A stretch of DNA of 17,233 bases from CAZAGD01 sp049699975 (GCA_049699975.1 JBNAWB010000064.1:1-17233), one strand, 5' to 3'. Positions 5,918 to 14,744 are shown, numbered from the stretch's first letter. A program made the numbers and translations. Notes: generated from the sequence alone by a model not told the origin.

Positions 5918-7273
5918 ATGAAAATTGCAATGTTAAGCCCTATTGCTTGGAGGACTCCTCCCCGGCATTATGGGCCATGGGAATGGATAGTTTCTATTTT
6001 AACTGAAGGATTGGTGCGCCGAGGAATTGACGTTACCCTTTTTGCCACCAAGGACTCTATTACTTCGGCAAAGTTAGAGGCTATCTGCCCCCGCCCTTAT
6101 GAAGAGGATCCTGATATCGATGCTAAAGTTTGGGAAGGAATGCACATTGCCCACCTTTTTGAAAAAGCCGCAGAATTTGATCTCATTCATAACCATTTCG
6201 ATTTTCTTCCTTTAAATTGGATTAACTTTGTGCGCACTCCTGTGCTCACTACCATTCATGGATTTTCCAGCCCTAAAATTTTACCTGCTTATAAGCACTA
6301 TAATAAAAAAGCTTATTACGTGGCCATTAGTGAAGCTGACAAATCTCCGGAACTTAATTATATAGCCACTGTTTACCATGGAATCCCTGTGGAAGAATAT
6401 AAATTTTATGCTGAACCCGGGGATTACCTACTCTTTTTTGGCCGGATCCATCGAGACAAAGGCACGCACGAGGCCATAGAACTTGCCCGCCGAGCAGGGA
6501 AAAAATTAATCATTGCTGGTATAATCCAAGATCGAGAATATTACCAAAAAGAGATCGAGCCCCATCTTAATGCTTCGATTCAGTATATTGGGCCAATTGG
6601 TCAAGCCGGAAAGAGCGAACTCTTGGGGAAAGCTTATGCCTTAATTCATTTAATTAATTTTAAAGAACCCTTTGGCCTTAGCCTAGTCGAAGCCATGGCT
6701 TGCGGTACTCCGGTTATTGCCCGCGGTTGGGGGGCTATCCCAGAAATTATCGAACCCGGCCAGAACGGTTTCATAGTAAACGATTTGGATGAAGCTTTAG
6801 GGGCTTTAAAACAAATACCTCAAATTGACCGCTCGGTGTGCCGAAACATAGTGGCCAAACGCTTTCATCAAGATAGAATGGTCGAGGCTTATATCGAAGT
6901 TTATAAACGCATTCTGGAAAAAGAAAAGCGAGAAGAAAAAAGGCCTTGGGGAGGATATAAAATTTTAGGTGCGGAGGCCAATTTTAAAAGTAAGAAGATT
7001 TGGGTTGATCCGCAAAAAAGATTGAGTTATCAAAAACATCGTTTGCGGAGCGAACATTGGCTAATAATATCGGGAGAGGCCAAAGTGACTTTGGATGGGA
7101 AAGAATATTTTTTAAAGCCAGGCGAAGCCATTGATATCCCCCAGGGTTCTGCTCACCGCATTGAAAATATAGGCCAGGATCAGTTAGTATTTATCGAAGT
7201 GCAAAGAGGGGAAGATTTTGCTGAAGACGACATTATCCGCTTGGAAGATGACTACGGACGGATTAATAAGTAA
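5918..7273 (+). CDS. GT4 glycosyltransferase fused to a mannose-6-P isomerase-type cupin
   Basis: This is a 451-residue cytoplasmic two-domain protein. Residues 1 to ~335 are a GT-B glycosyltransferase of family 4. The N-terminal domain starts MKIAMLSPIAW with a PPRHYGPWEW glycine/aromatic loop. The nucleotide-sugar domain contains LLFFGRIHRDKGTHEAI and the retaining EX7E motif, EPFGLSLVE (E250, E258), then AMACGTPVIA. Residues ~343-451 match the type II phosphomannose isomerase (ManC C-terminal) cupin, with RPWGGY, YQKHRLRSEHW, IPQGSAHRIENIG and EVQRGEDFAEDDI. The metal-binding histidines of that domain are present. GAGG lies 8 nt upstream of the ATG. The fusion suggests synthesis and use of a mannose-derived sugar nucleotide, or sugar binding, coupled to transfer onto a glycan. 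The acceptor is unknown. The small membrane gene downstream may be co-transcribed. Confidence 0.9.
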   Translation: MKIAMLSPIAWRTPPRHYGPWEWIVSILTEGLVRRGIDVTLFATKDSITSAKLEAICPRPYEEDPDIDAKVWEGMHIAHLFEKAAEFDLIHNHFDFLPLNWINFVRTPVLTTIHGFSSPKILPAYKHYNKKAYYVAISEADKSPELNYIATVYHGIPVEEYKFYAEPGDYLLFFGRIHRDKGTHEAIELARRAGKKLIIAGIIQDREYYQKEIEPHLNASIQYIGPIGQAGKSELLGKAYALIHLINFKEPFGLSLVEAMACGTPVIARGWGAIPEIIEPGQNGFIVNDLDEALGALKQIPQIDRSVCRNIVAKRFHQDRMVEAYIEVYKRILEKEKREEKRPWGGYKILGAEANFKSKKIWVDPQKRLSYQKHRLRSEHWLIISGEAKVTLDGKEYFLKPGEAIDIPQGSAHRIENIGQDQLVFIEVQRGEDFAEDDIIRLEDDYGRINK

Positions 7274-7305
7274 AGAGACCCAAAAATTTTCAAAGAGGAG
7301 GTTTT

Positions 7306-7491
7306 ATGGTCATTGGCCTCATGCTCATATTAGCCGGCGTGCTTATCGCTATTTATCCACCGCTTCTCTCCATAATTGTTGCTTTGCTCTTGATTTTTAT
7401 CGGCTCCTTTTTAACCATCTCAAGTTATCGTTTTAAAAAGTTAAAAAGAAATATTCCTAACTCTTATTTTGATTTCTTCATTCGCTATTAA
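7306..7491 (+). CDS. Small two-helix membrane protein, DUF3096-like
   Basis: This is a 61-residue protein with two hydrophobic helices (about residues 1-17 and 21-39) joined by a short YPPL turn, then a basic cytoplasmic tail rich in Lys and Arg (YRFKKLKRN). The pattern 'AGVLIAIYPPLLSIIVALLL' and the length resemble DUF3096-type proteins, whose function is unknown. AGAGGAGG is well placed before the ATG, which makes it a credible gene despite its size. It follows the glycosyltransferase by 32 nt on the same strand and is probably in its transcript. Confidence 0.7.
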   Translation: MVIGLMLILAGVLIAIYPPLLSIIVALLLIFIGSFLTISSYRFKKLKRNIPNSYFDFFIRY

Positions 7492-7645
7492 ATTTGATAT
7501 TCCCTTTTCCCTCTTTTTCTAAGGACTCTATACCCACCATCAACAAAGCCCCTCGATCCTTATTTTGGGGAGTCCAGATGACAGAATGATTCAATTCCAG
7601 GGAAAAATGAACAGCGTAAGGAACTCTTATTTTAAGATTAAACAT
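7478..7645 (-). CDS. Possible 55-residue ORF, weakly PilZ-like
   Basis: A 55-codon frame starts at an ATG with AAAGGGAG 7 nt upstream, and its end overlaps the stop of the small membrane gene by 14 nt (convergent). The product starts MFNLKIRVPYAVHFSLELN and continues HSVIWTPQNKD, then LLMVGIESLEKE. The last part faintly resembles the closing strands of a PilZ domain (VxW...VGIEF), but no RxxxR motif is present. It could be a remnant of a longer gene or a chance frame. No other gene signal was found in 7492-7897. The plus-strand frame 7670-7777 is open but lacks a start and has a TAG directly before it. Confidence 0.3.
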   Translation of the reverse strand: MFNLKIRVPYAVHFSLELNHSVIWTPQNKDRGALLMVGIESLEKEGKGNIKFNSE

Positions 7646-7897
7646 TCATCTACTCCCTTTATTTTGTAGGGCAATCCTTCATGGGTTGCTAAAGAAGGAA
7701 AAGGCAAAGAACTTACTCAACTCTCTCATGATTTCAAAGGAATACTTTTTCTCATTAAATTGGGAATTTCTAATTAAGACGTAATCTTGAAATGAGACAA
7801 AAAAGAAATATTATTAAAATCCAATTTAGTTTTAGTTAATTATATTAAGGCCGGTTATTAAAGAATTAGTTCAAGGAAGACAGCAAAAAGAAGGAAA

Positions 7898-8191
7898 TCA
7901 AATAATTTCCTCCAGAGGCCAGATAAAAGCTTTAATTCCTTCCTGGCCTAATGGTGAGGCTTTCAGGCTTTTAATTTTATCTAATAGAGCTGGAACTTCT
8001 TGGTCATTTACGGCTAAGGCTAAAAGGGCATTGGTTTTGGGCCAAATATGAGTGCCTAAATGGGGTCCACTGGTTTTTCCTTGGCCTAATACTCTTTCCC
8101 ACTTAGTAAATTCCTTGATACCTAAAGAAGAAAGAATCTCCAGCAATTCATCTTCGAGGCCCACATAATAAGCAATCAAAACCATTTTCAT
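7898..8191 (-). CDS. P-II-like small protein of an RND efflux operon
   Basis: This is a 97-residue soluble protein with the alternating strand/helix layout of the GlnB/CutA ferredoxin-like fold: MKMVLIAYYVGLEDELLEIL at the start, a long loop in the middle, and LLALAVNDQEVPALLDKIK later. The loop carries SGPHLGTHIWPKTN with two histidines, like the P-II-like proteins often found beside RND pumps. The tyrosine of the T-loop of true GlnB is not apparent, so nitrogen control is unlikely. A role sensing a metal or small ligand for the pump is possible but unproven. Its ATG overlaps the RND stop by 4 nt (ATGA), so it is translationally coupled and last in the operon. Confidence 0.7.
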   Translation of the reverse strand: MKMVLIAYYVGLEDELLEILSSLGIKEFTKWERVLGQGKTSGPHLGTHIWPKTNALLALAVNDQEVPALLDKIKSLKASPLGQEGIKAFIWPLEEII

Positions 8192-11100
8192 CTGATATTA
8201 TTCCCTTCTGCAGATAATTTTCTTGCTTTCTTTCTTTCCGTACGTTCTTCAAAGGCCGCATAAAGGGTGGGAACAAAAATCAAGGTAATCAAAGTGGAGA
8301 TCAACAATCCACCTGCAGCCGGTGCGGCTAATGGTTGCCAAAACTCAGCCGCCTCTCCACCCCGCAAAGCCAAAGGAAGGAGGCCAAAGAAAGTTGAAAA
8401 AGCCGTCATCAATACTGGCCTTAGTCTGGTTCGGCCGCCAGTCATTACCGCTTCCCGCACGCTCATTCCCCGAGCCCGCAATATATTGATGTAATCGATT
8501 AAGATTATCCCATTTTTGGCCACGATCCCTACTAACATGATCAAACCAATGAAGGAAGGGACGGAGAGGCGGTGTCCGGTTATAAATAGAGTCCAAATTA
8601 ATCCGGTGATGGCGAAAGGTATGGCAAAATACATAATCAATGGATCCCGCAATGATTCGAATTGCGAAGCCATCACCATATACACTAATACCATCCCTAA
8701 AACTAAAGCTACGAGCAACCAAAAGAAGGCTTTTTCTTGTTCTTCCCGCGCTCCGCCAAAATGCAAACTAAATCCGGGAGGAAGAGCTAAGCGCGATAAC
8801 TTTTCTTTGGCTTCCTCGACTACGCTGCCTAAATCGCGTTGGTAAATATCGGCCATTACTTTGACAATTCTTTGCTGCCCCTTTCTTTCAATCCGCACTG
8901 GGCCAGTAGCTTCTTCCAGCCTGGCCACATTAGCTAAATAAATCTTTTGCCCCATACGAGATTTAACATAGAGGCGGGACAAATCTTCTATTTTTTGCCG
9001 GTCTTCTTCTCGCAAACGAGGATAAATATCGAATTCTTCTCCTCCAGCCCGGAATTTTGTTGCCCGTTCGCCTTCCCCAGCAATGGCTATCTTAACCGTA
9101 TTGGCGATAGTAGCTACATCCAACCCCAGGAGAGAAGCCTTTTCCCGATCCACCAAAACGCGCAATTCCGGTTTCCCTTCTTCGCGACTGATCTCTATAT
9201 CCGCCAGGCCCGGAATGCCTGCTAAAATATTGGCGACTTCATTAGAAAGGCGTCTGGCCTCATCTAAGTCCCAGCCCCAAACTTCTACTTGAAAAGCCCT
9301 ACCTCCCCCAAAAAGCAGTCCGGCCATTGGATCATCAGTGCTGAAGCGGATAATTGATCCAGCAAAATCTTTCGTTAAAGGCCTGAGAGCTTGCACGATC
9401 TCTTTGTTGGACCTTTGGCGATCGTTCTTAGAAATAAGACGTACCCATACGGAGCCAATATGGCTTCCTTCTTTTCCGCCTAAAAAAGTCCCTAAGCCTA
9501 CACGGCCATATCCCCAACGAGAAAAATAGGTTTGCATTTCCGGAGTGTTTTTGATTACTATTTCTTCCACTGCTTTTACTACCTTTTCCGTCTCTTCATA
9601 TCTGGTGCCTACGGGAAGCTCAACCACGATGCGAAATTGATTCATATCGGATTCGGGCATGAATTCGGTCCCTAGGCGGGGAAGCAAAACGATGCTCGAT
9701 ATTAGAAAAATGCTCCCTCCCCCGATAATTATTTTCTTATGCGTCAAGGCCCACCCTAAAAAAAGGCGGTATCTATTGTCTAGGCTGTTAAAAATTTCTT
9801 CTCCCCAAACTTTAATTCTGCTCCACCTGCCTTTTTTATCCTCCCCTTTTAAATTCAAAAAGCGCGAACTAAGCATGGGGACTAATATCAAGGCCGAGGC
9901 TAAGGAAGCTAACAAGGCTAAGATAATCACAAAGGACAATTGCCGGAAAAGAATACCGGAGATTCCTTTGACAAAGACTATCGGGAAAAAGACGGCCACC
10001 ACGGTCAGCGTGGCCGCAATTACCGCATTACCTACTTCCGCCGGCGCAAAGATGGCCGCGGCCATTGGTCTTTCCCCAGTACTTTGATGACGGTGAATAT
10101 TTTCTAAGACGACTATAGAGTCATCCACGACTAGGCCAATCGCGATGGTCAAAGCGCACAGGGTTAAAACATTCAGAGTATAATTGGCAAAATACATCAA
10201 GGCGAAGGTGATGATTAGGGAGGTGGGCAGAGAAACAGCCACGATCAGACCGCTAACCAAATGACGTAAGAAAATTAGCACCACTAAGACAACCAGGACA
10301 AGGGCGATCAGGCCCGTCTCAGCCACCCGATTAATAGCCAATTTTATGTTTTGCGCATCATGACGCACTAAGCTCATGCGCACGTCCGGCGGCAATTTTT
10401 TCTGAATTTCTTTTAAAGCTTTGAGAACCTGATCAGATACCGCTACGGTATTGGCCCCCGATTGTTTCTGCACTAAAACATAGACCCCTCGCCGTTGATC
10501 GACGCGCACATCTTGGGTGAGCTCTTTAAAATCATCTTTCACTGTAGCAATGTCCTTTAAATAGATAGGCAGGCCTTTTTGCGCCCCCACGATAATCCGC
10601 TCTACCTCTTCTACTTTTAGCTCCATAGGGGTACGCACTAAAAAATCCATTTTTCCGGTCTTCAAATGTCCCCCGGGCAAATCTAAATTAGCCGCATGAA
10701 TTGCTTCCACTACTTCCAAAATGGATAAGTTGCGGGCCTCCATTTTTTGCCGATCGAGCTCGACGGAAATTTGCCTTTCCAGCCCTCCCCGCACTTCAGC
10801 GGCGGCCACGCCGGGAATAGTCTTCAACACATCGCATACTTCCTTGTCGATAATATGTTGGAGCTGGGGGAAACTTTCTTCGGCCGTAAAGCCAATGAAC
10901 ATTATGGGAAACATGGAAATATCGAATTTGAAAATATAGGGCTCTTGCGCATCGCGCGGCAGGAGTGGCTTAACTAAACCAATCTTGTCGCGAACATCAT
11001 TGCTGGCGGCATCCAAATTCGTGCCCCAGTCGAAACGCAACGTAATTATCGAAAGGTCATCCTGGGAGATGGATTCTATCTTGTCCAAGTTAGAGACTGT

Positions 11101-11316
11101 AGCTAATTGGGCTTCCAAAACCTTGGTGATCCGACTTTCTACTTCCTGCGGCCCAGCTCCTTCATATTTGGTAACGACGCCAATCGTGGGAATCTCAATC
11201 TCAGGCATCAAGTCTATACCTAACCCCGCTAAGGAAACTAAGCCCAAGATAATCATGGCCAAGAAGATCATGATCGTCGTAATTGCTCGCTTGACTCCAA
11301 ATTCAGGAAGATTCAT
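8188..11316 (-). CDS. RND-family efflux pump inner-membrane subunit (AcrB-like)
   Basis: This is a 1042-residue RND permease of standard length. It starts with the usual short cytoplasmic end and TM1 (RAITTIMIFLAMIILGLVSL), then the periplasmic porter start DLMPEIEIPTIGVVTKYEGA. TM4 carries the proton-relay Asp pair in GLVVDDSIVVLENI (about residues 395-400). TM10 has the conserved lysine and asparagine in VGIVAKNGIILIDY (about residue 930). The second half repeats the first, with porter segments and RLRPVLMTAFSTFFGLLPLA. This fits the HAE1 (hydrophobe/amphiphile) class better than the heavy-metal class. It should be a trimer driven by proton antiport. It overlaps the adaptor gene by 4 nt upstream and the P-II-like gene by 4 nt downstream. 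The substrate cannot be told from sequence. Confidence 0.93.
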   Translation of the reverse strand: MNLPEFGVKRAITTIMIFLAMIILGLVSLAGLGIDLMPEIEIPTIGVVTKYEGAGPQEVESRITKVLEAQLATVSNLDKIESISQDDLSIITLRFDWGTNLDAASNDVRDKIGLVKPLLPRDAQEPYIFKFDISMFPIMFIGFTAEESFPQLQHIIDKEVCDVLKTIPGVAAAEVRGGLERQISVELDRQKMEARNLSILEVVEAIHAANLDLPGGHLKTGKMDFLVRTPMELKVEEVERIIVGAQKGLPIYLKDIATVKDDFKELTQDVRVDQRRGVYVLVQKQSGANTVAVSDQVLKALKEIQKKLPPDVRMSLVRHDAQNIKLAINRVAETGLIALVLVVLVVLIFLRHLVSGLIVAVSLPTSLIITFALMYFANYTLNVLTLCALTIAIGLVVDDSIVVLENIHRHQSTGERPMAAAIFAPAEVGNAVIAATLTVVAVFFPIVFVKGISGILFRQLSFVIILALLASLASALILVPMLSSRFLNLKGEDKKGRWSRIKVWGEEIFNSLDNRYRLFLGWALTHKKIIIGGGSIFLISSIVLLPRLGTEFMPESDMNQFRIVVELPVGTRYEETEKVVKAVEEIVIKNTPEMQTYFSRWGYGRVGLGTFLGGKEGSHIGSVWVRLISKNDRQRSNKEIVQALRPLTKDFAGSIIRFSTDDPMAGLLFGGGRAFQVEVWGWDLDEARRLSNEVANILAGIPGLADIEISREEGKPELRVLVDREKASLLGLDVATIANTVKIAIAGEGERATKFRAGGEEFDIYPRLREEDRQKIEDLSRLYVKSRMGQKIYLANVARLEEATGPVRIERKGQQRIVKVMADIYQRDLGSVVEEAKEKLSRLALPPGFSLHFGGAREEQEKAFFWLLVALVLGMVLVYMVMASQFESLRDPLIMYFAIPFAITGLIWTLFITGHRLSVPSFIGLIMLVGIVAKNGIILIDYINILRARGMSVREAVMTGGRTRLRPVLMTAFSTFFGLLPLALRGGEAAEFWQPLAAPAAGGLLISTLITLIFVPTLYAAFEERTERKKARKLSAEGNNIR

Positions 11317-12572
11317 CTGGTGATCTCCTTGCTTTCAGCCACTATCTTTACTTTAGAGCCTGACTTGAGCCTGGTCTGGCCTTTAACGACCAACTTCTCC
11401 CCCTCTTTTAAACCATGCAAAACCTCTATTAAAACGCCGCTTCTCTCCCCGAGCGTAAGTTTGCGTTGCCCAGCCTGATCTCCTTCGATGACAAAGGCAT
11501 AAGAAACACCCGTAACTTGATCAACGATGAGTACATCTCTGGTGATCACCAAGGTCTCCTTTTCCCCCACAAAAAGCACAACATTGGCGAACATACCGCT
11601 TTTTAACCGGAGATGGGGGTTAGGAATGTCTATCTCTACTTTAAAATTGCGAGAAATCTGATTTACCTCGGGAATTATGCGGGAAACTTGCCCTGGAAAA
11701 ATTTCTCCAGGAAGGGCATCCAAATTTATTTGCGCTTTTGTTCCTATTCTTACCCGCTGATAGTAACGTTCCGGAACGGAGGCTTCTATTTTTACATGAC
11801 GGACATCGGTTAATTTCAAGATATCTGTTTTGGGAGTAGTATACACTTGGACTCCTTCATCAACAAACCGGGCTGTGATAAAACCAGAAAAAGGTGCTCT
11901 AATTTGGCTATCACGTAAATAATTTTGCGCTACTGCTACCGTAGTTTCGGCCTGTTTAACCTGGGCTTTGGCTATTTCAATTTCCTCTTTGGTCGGCCCT
12001 TTTTGGAGCATTTCCAATTGTTCTTGGGCTTGCTTCACCTGAGCAAGAGCTGATTCGTACTGCGCGGTCACCGCATCGAGTTGTCTTTGCGCAACCGCTT
12101 CTATAGCTGCTAACCTCTTTATTCTTTGGTATTCTTTTTCCATATTAGCCAAATTAGCTGCCGCCTGATGGAGAGCGGCTTTCGCCTGTTCGATCTTTTC
12201 AGGCCGCGTACCAGCTAATAGGTTCGCTAAATTGGCCTGGGCGGTGGCCAAGGCCGCTTCTGCTTGTTTGAGACCCAAAATAAAATCGGTTTGTTCTAAT
12301 TTAACCAATAAATCGCCTGCTTTAACCAAATCACCTGCTTTGACAAAAATTTTTTCAATCCGCCCCGCTACTTTAGGAGTGATGATCACCTCTCGCCATG
12401 GGAGAACCGTACCTACGGTGACTATCTCTAAAGGAAAGAAGACTTTGCGCACCACAGTTACTTCCACCGGTATTATTTCGTCTTCTTGCTTTACCTTTTT
12501 TTCTTTGCTGGATGATGGAGAACAGGCACTCAGCAACCATATTAATAAAAATAATAGGCAAAATTTCTTCAC
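11313..12572 (-). CDS. HlyD-like periplasmic adaptor lipoprotein (MFP)
   Basis: This is a 419-residue membrane-fusion protein linking the RND pump to the outer-membrane channel. The N-terminus is a lipoprotein signal with lipobox LLSAC (about residues 14-18) followed by SPSSSKEKK. It then has the split biotinyl-lipoyl domain (KVAGRIEKIFVKAGDLVKAG, closed by SQIRAPFSGFITARFV). A long alpha-helical hairpin of Ala/Gln/Glu repeats lies between the halves, followed by beta-barrel and membrane-proximal domains. The start is GTG at 12572 with GGAGGAGAA directly upstream. Repeat copy 3 ends six or so bases before that ribosome-binding site, which is unusual for a gene inside an operon. Confidence 0.92.
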   Translation of the reverse strand: MKKFCLLFLLIWLLSACSPSSSKEKKVKQEDEIIPVEVTVVRKVFFPLEIVTVGTVLPWREVIITPKVAGRIEKIFVKAGDLVKAGDLLVKLEQTDFILGLKQAEAALATAQANLANLLAGTRPEKIEQAKAALHQAAANLANMEKEYQRIKRLAAIEAVAQRQLDAVTAQYESALAQVKQAQEQLEMLQKGPTKEEIEIAKAQVKQAETTVAVAQNYLRDSQIRAPFSGFITARFVDEGVQVYTTPKTDILKLTDVRHVKIEASVPERYYQRVRIGTKAQINLDALPGEIFPGQVSRIIPEVNQISRNFKVEIDIPNPHLRLKSGMFANVVLFVGEKETLVITRDVLIVDQVTGVSYAFVIEGDQAGQRKLTLGERSGVLIEVLHGLKEGEKLVVKGQTRLKSGSKVKIVAESKEITR

Positions 12573-12587
12573 TTCTCCTCCTTATAC

Positions 12588-12723
12588 TTATTACTCGGAG
12601 CGCTTAAATATTTACACTTATTCCCCTCACCCTCCCCTCTCCCCAGGCGTGGGGAGAGGGTTAGGTCGGAATCGACTCGTACCGAGGTGAGGGGTTAAGA
12701 ACAGCAGATGTTATTTATTTATT
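12588..12723 (+). repeat. Palindromic MITE-like repeat, copy 3, inside the efflux operon
   Basis: This third copy of the ~136-bp repeat is in the same orientation as copy 2 and differs from it at only a few positions. It fills nearly all of the gap between the tolC-like stop and the adaptor gene. Its right end, read on the minus strand as ATAAATAAATAA, encodes the last residues (Ile-Asn-Lys) and the stop codon of the tolC-like gene. The hairpin (10-bp stem, AGGCGT loop) would lie in the polycistronic mRNA and could reduce or stabilise expression of the downstream genes. Confidence 0.85.
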
Positions 12724-14003
12724 CCCATGGCCCTGACTAATTTCGCCTGCGCCATGTTATAATCGGCAAGGGCATTAGTATAATTAGTCAAGGCTTGGAC
12801 CAAAAGAGTTTGGGCATCTAAAACTTCCGTGGAGGTGGCCACTTGTTCTTGGTACCGGGCCTGATTGATCCTTAAGTTTTCCTCGGCCTGTTCGATAGCC
12901 TTTTGGGCCACGGGAATGTTTTTCTCCGCTTCTTGCATATTTAAATAGGCCTGCTTAACTTCTAATTTTATTTTATCCTTCAAATCTTCCAGGGTATTTT
13001 CAGCCTGCTTTACTCTCACTTTGGCCTCATCGACCTGCCAATTGGTCTTTCCCCACTCCCAAAAAGTCCATTTGGCCAAAGCCATGACCTGCCAACTTTC
13101 GGCATTGGGGAAAGGTTTATCCTCCGCTTTAAGGTAGTTCCCAGATAAGACGATCTTGGGATAATAGGCACTGCGCGCCAGATCTACATTTTTGCGGGCT
13201 TGTTGCCCAAGAGTGGCCAATTCCTTTATTTCTGGCCGATTGGCTAAAGCAATGTTTTGGGATTCTAATAGACCATAAGGAAAAGGAGTGTAGCGCAACA
13301 CTTCTAGCCACTGGATTTTTTCCGCAGCGGGCAAGCGCAAAATAGTATAAAAGTTAGCTTCCGCCAAATCGACCGCATTTTCGGCTTTAATCAAATTTTG
13401 CCGATACTGAGCCAGTTGCACTTCTGTCTGCAATAGGTCATTTTTAGGAATCATCCCGGCCGCATAAAATTGCTTGGCTACTTGCCAATGGGCTTCTATT
13501 TGCTTTAAGGCTTGGGCAGCTACTTCGCGCAGTTTCTTGGCCTTTAAGATTTGGAAATACCCTTCTTTGACGCGATAAATAATCTCCTGGGTAAAAAGTT
13601 CATACCGCACCTTCGCCATATTTAAGCCCAAATCTGTCAATTCATAAAGTAGCTTTAAAGAAAAACCAGTGAATATAGGTTGCTCAAAGCCTATACTTAA
13701 TTGATAGGTTTCTTCCCACCCTAAAGGGATATAACCAATTTTGGGAACGAAAACAGCCGGAGCTTCATTAAGCTTGGTGTAGCCATACTGCACATTTAAT
13801 TTAGGGAAAAAATCAGAGAAAGCTGCCTTTTTCTTTAATTCGGCGCTCCGAATTTCTTCTTTAGCCGAAAGCAATCCAAGGTTATTCTTGAGCGCAATTT
13901 CGATACTCTCTTGGAGGCCTAAAGATTTTGGTTCTTCGGCTGCCGATAAATTAATCCAGGAAATGAAAATTAATCCAGTCCATAAAAAAACTCTAAACAT
14001 CAT
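12711..14003 (-). CDS. TolC-family outer-membrane efflux channel
   Basis: This 430-residue protein has an N-terminal signal peptide (FLWTGLIFISWINLSAA, cleavage expected near residue 22), then two repeats of the outer-membrane efflux protein fold. Each repeat has the long amphipathic helices typical of TolC: LQESIEIALKNNLGLLSAKE early, and AEKNIPVAQKAIEQAEENLR late. It should form the trimeric channel for the RND pump and adaptor encoded downstream. The start ATG lies within the tetR end (11-nt overlap), with GAGGAG about 8 nt upstream. The extreme C-terminus (GINK) is encoded by the end of repeat copy 3, which suggests that insertion of the repeat replaced the original terminal codons. The channel fold is normally tolerant of such changes. 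Confidence 0.92.
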   Translation of the reverse strand: MMFRVFLWTGLIFISWINLSAAEEPKSLGLQESIEIALKNNLGLLSAKEEIRSAELKKKAAFSDFFPKLNVQYGYTKLNEAPAVFVPKIGYIPLGWEETYQLSIGFEQPIFTGFSLKLLYELTDLGLNMAKVRYELFTQEIIYRVKEGYFQILKAKKLREVAAQALKQIEAHWQVAKQFYAAGMIPKNDLLQTEVQLAQYRQNLIKAENAVDLAEANFYTILRLPAAEKIQWLEVLRYTPFPYGLLESQNIALANRPEIKELATLGQQARKNVDLARSAYYPKIVLSGNYLKAEDKPFPNAESWQVMALAKWTFWEWGKTNWQVDEAKVRVKQAENTLEDLKDKIKLEVKQAYLNMQEAEKNIPVAQKAIEQAEENLRINQARYQEQVATSTEVLDAQTLLVQALTNYTNALADYNMAQAKLVRAMGINK

Positions 14004-14640
14004 CCTGCTTACTCCTCTTTTTACCTGCCCCTTCTAAAAAAAGTTTATAGATAAAAGGAATTTCTGATATTAATTCGCTCTTTTGGGCATAGACTGTCCA
14101 ATGAAAAATAAAAGCGTTCATTATGCCTACTAAAAAATAAGCTAACTTTTGGGGCTCAACGGGCTGCACTTCTTTTTGCTTAATGGCGCGCGCCATGATT
14201 TTAGTGACGAACCGAAGATAAGCCAAATATTTACGCCTTAACTCGCCCACAGCTGTGGGACCAACAGAAGTGACTAAATGAAAGCGTTCCGCAAAGAAGA
14301 TGCGGAAAAAATCCTTATTTTCTTGAAAAAATTTAAAAACTCCTGTGATTACCCCTTTTATTTGCGGTAAGCCCTCCGGTAGATTATTTATTTCCCCTGT
14401 CAATTGTTGCAGCATGGAATCAAGCTTCTCCATGATCAAAGAGTAATATACTTCCTCTTTACTCTTAAAAAAATTATAGAGGGTGCCCACAGAAAATTCA
14501 GACCCCGTAGCTAAATCGGCCATTGTAGTCCCATAGAACCCGCGTTGGGCAAACAATTTTTCGGCGGCCTGTAAAATATAATGGCGCCGGGCTTGGTGTT
14601 CTCTCTCTTTTCTGCTCAAATAAGCCGAACTTTTATTCAT
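13993..14640 (-). CDS. TetR/AcrR-family repressor of the efflux operon
   Basis: This 215-residue regulator has a classic N-terminal TetR helix-turn-helix: ILQAAEKLFAQRGFYGTTMA, then LATGSEFSVGTLYNFFKSKE (about residues 22-62). The C-terminal ~150 residues form a ligand-binding all-helical domain that cannot be matched to a ligand. It is the first gene of the RND operon and overlaps the tolC-like gene by 11 nt. The promoter and a 21-bp dyad just upstream indicate negative autoregulation, with the pump genes induced when a substrate binds. The ATG at 14640 fits the HTH position, though the ribosome-binding site is weak. Confidence 0.92.
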   Translation of the reverse strand: MNKSSAYLSRKEREHQARRHYILQAAEKLFAQRGFYGTTMADLATGSEFSVGTLYNFFKSKEEVYYSLIMEKLDSMLQQLTGEINNLPEGLPQIKGVITGVFKFFQENKDFFRIFFAERFHLVTSVGPTAVGELRRKYLAYLRFVTKIMARAIKQKEVQPVEPQKLAYFLVGIMNAFIFHWTVYAQKSELISEIPFIYKLFLEGAGKKRSKQDDV

Positions 14641-14657
14641 TTTTTTAATTCAAATTA

Positions 14658-14709
14658 TGAATAATGAATTTTTATTCAAATTCTACGCAAATTAAGAGAT
14701 TTTTGTCAA
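14658..14709 (-). promoter_or_regulatory. tetR-RND operon promoter and TetR-type operator
   Basis: On the minus strand TTGACA (14704-14709) and TAGAAT (14680-14685) are separated by 18 nt. Directly downstream of the -10 box lies the palindrome TGAATAA-N7-TTATTCA (14658-14678), a typical TetR-type operator placed over the expected transcription start. The spacing to the tetR ATG (14640) gives a short leader. Confidence 0.8.
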
Positions 14710-14744
14710 GTTTGTTCGCGTCTAGCTCTTGATCAATTTTACCT

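Noticed and set aside
9659..10087. Long plus-strand frame opposite the RND gene
   Set aside because: It is a shadow of the RND coding frame, with no ribosome-binding site or recognisable protein.
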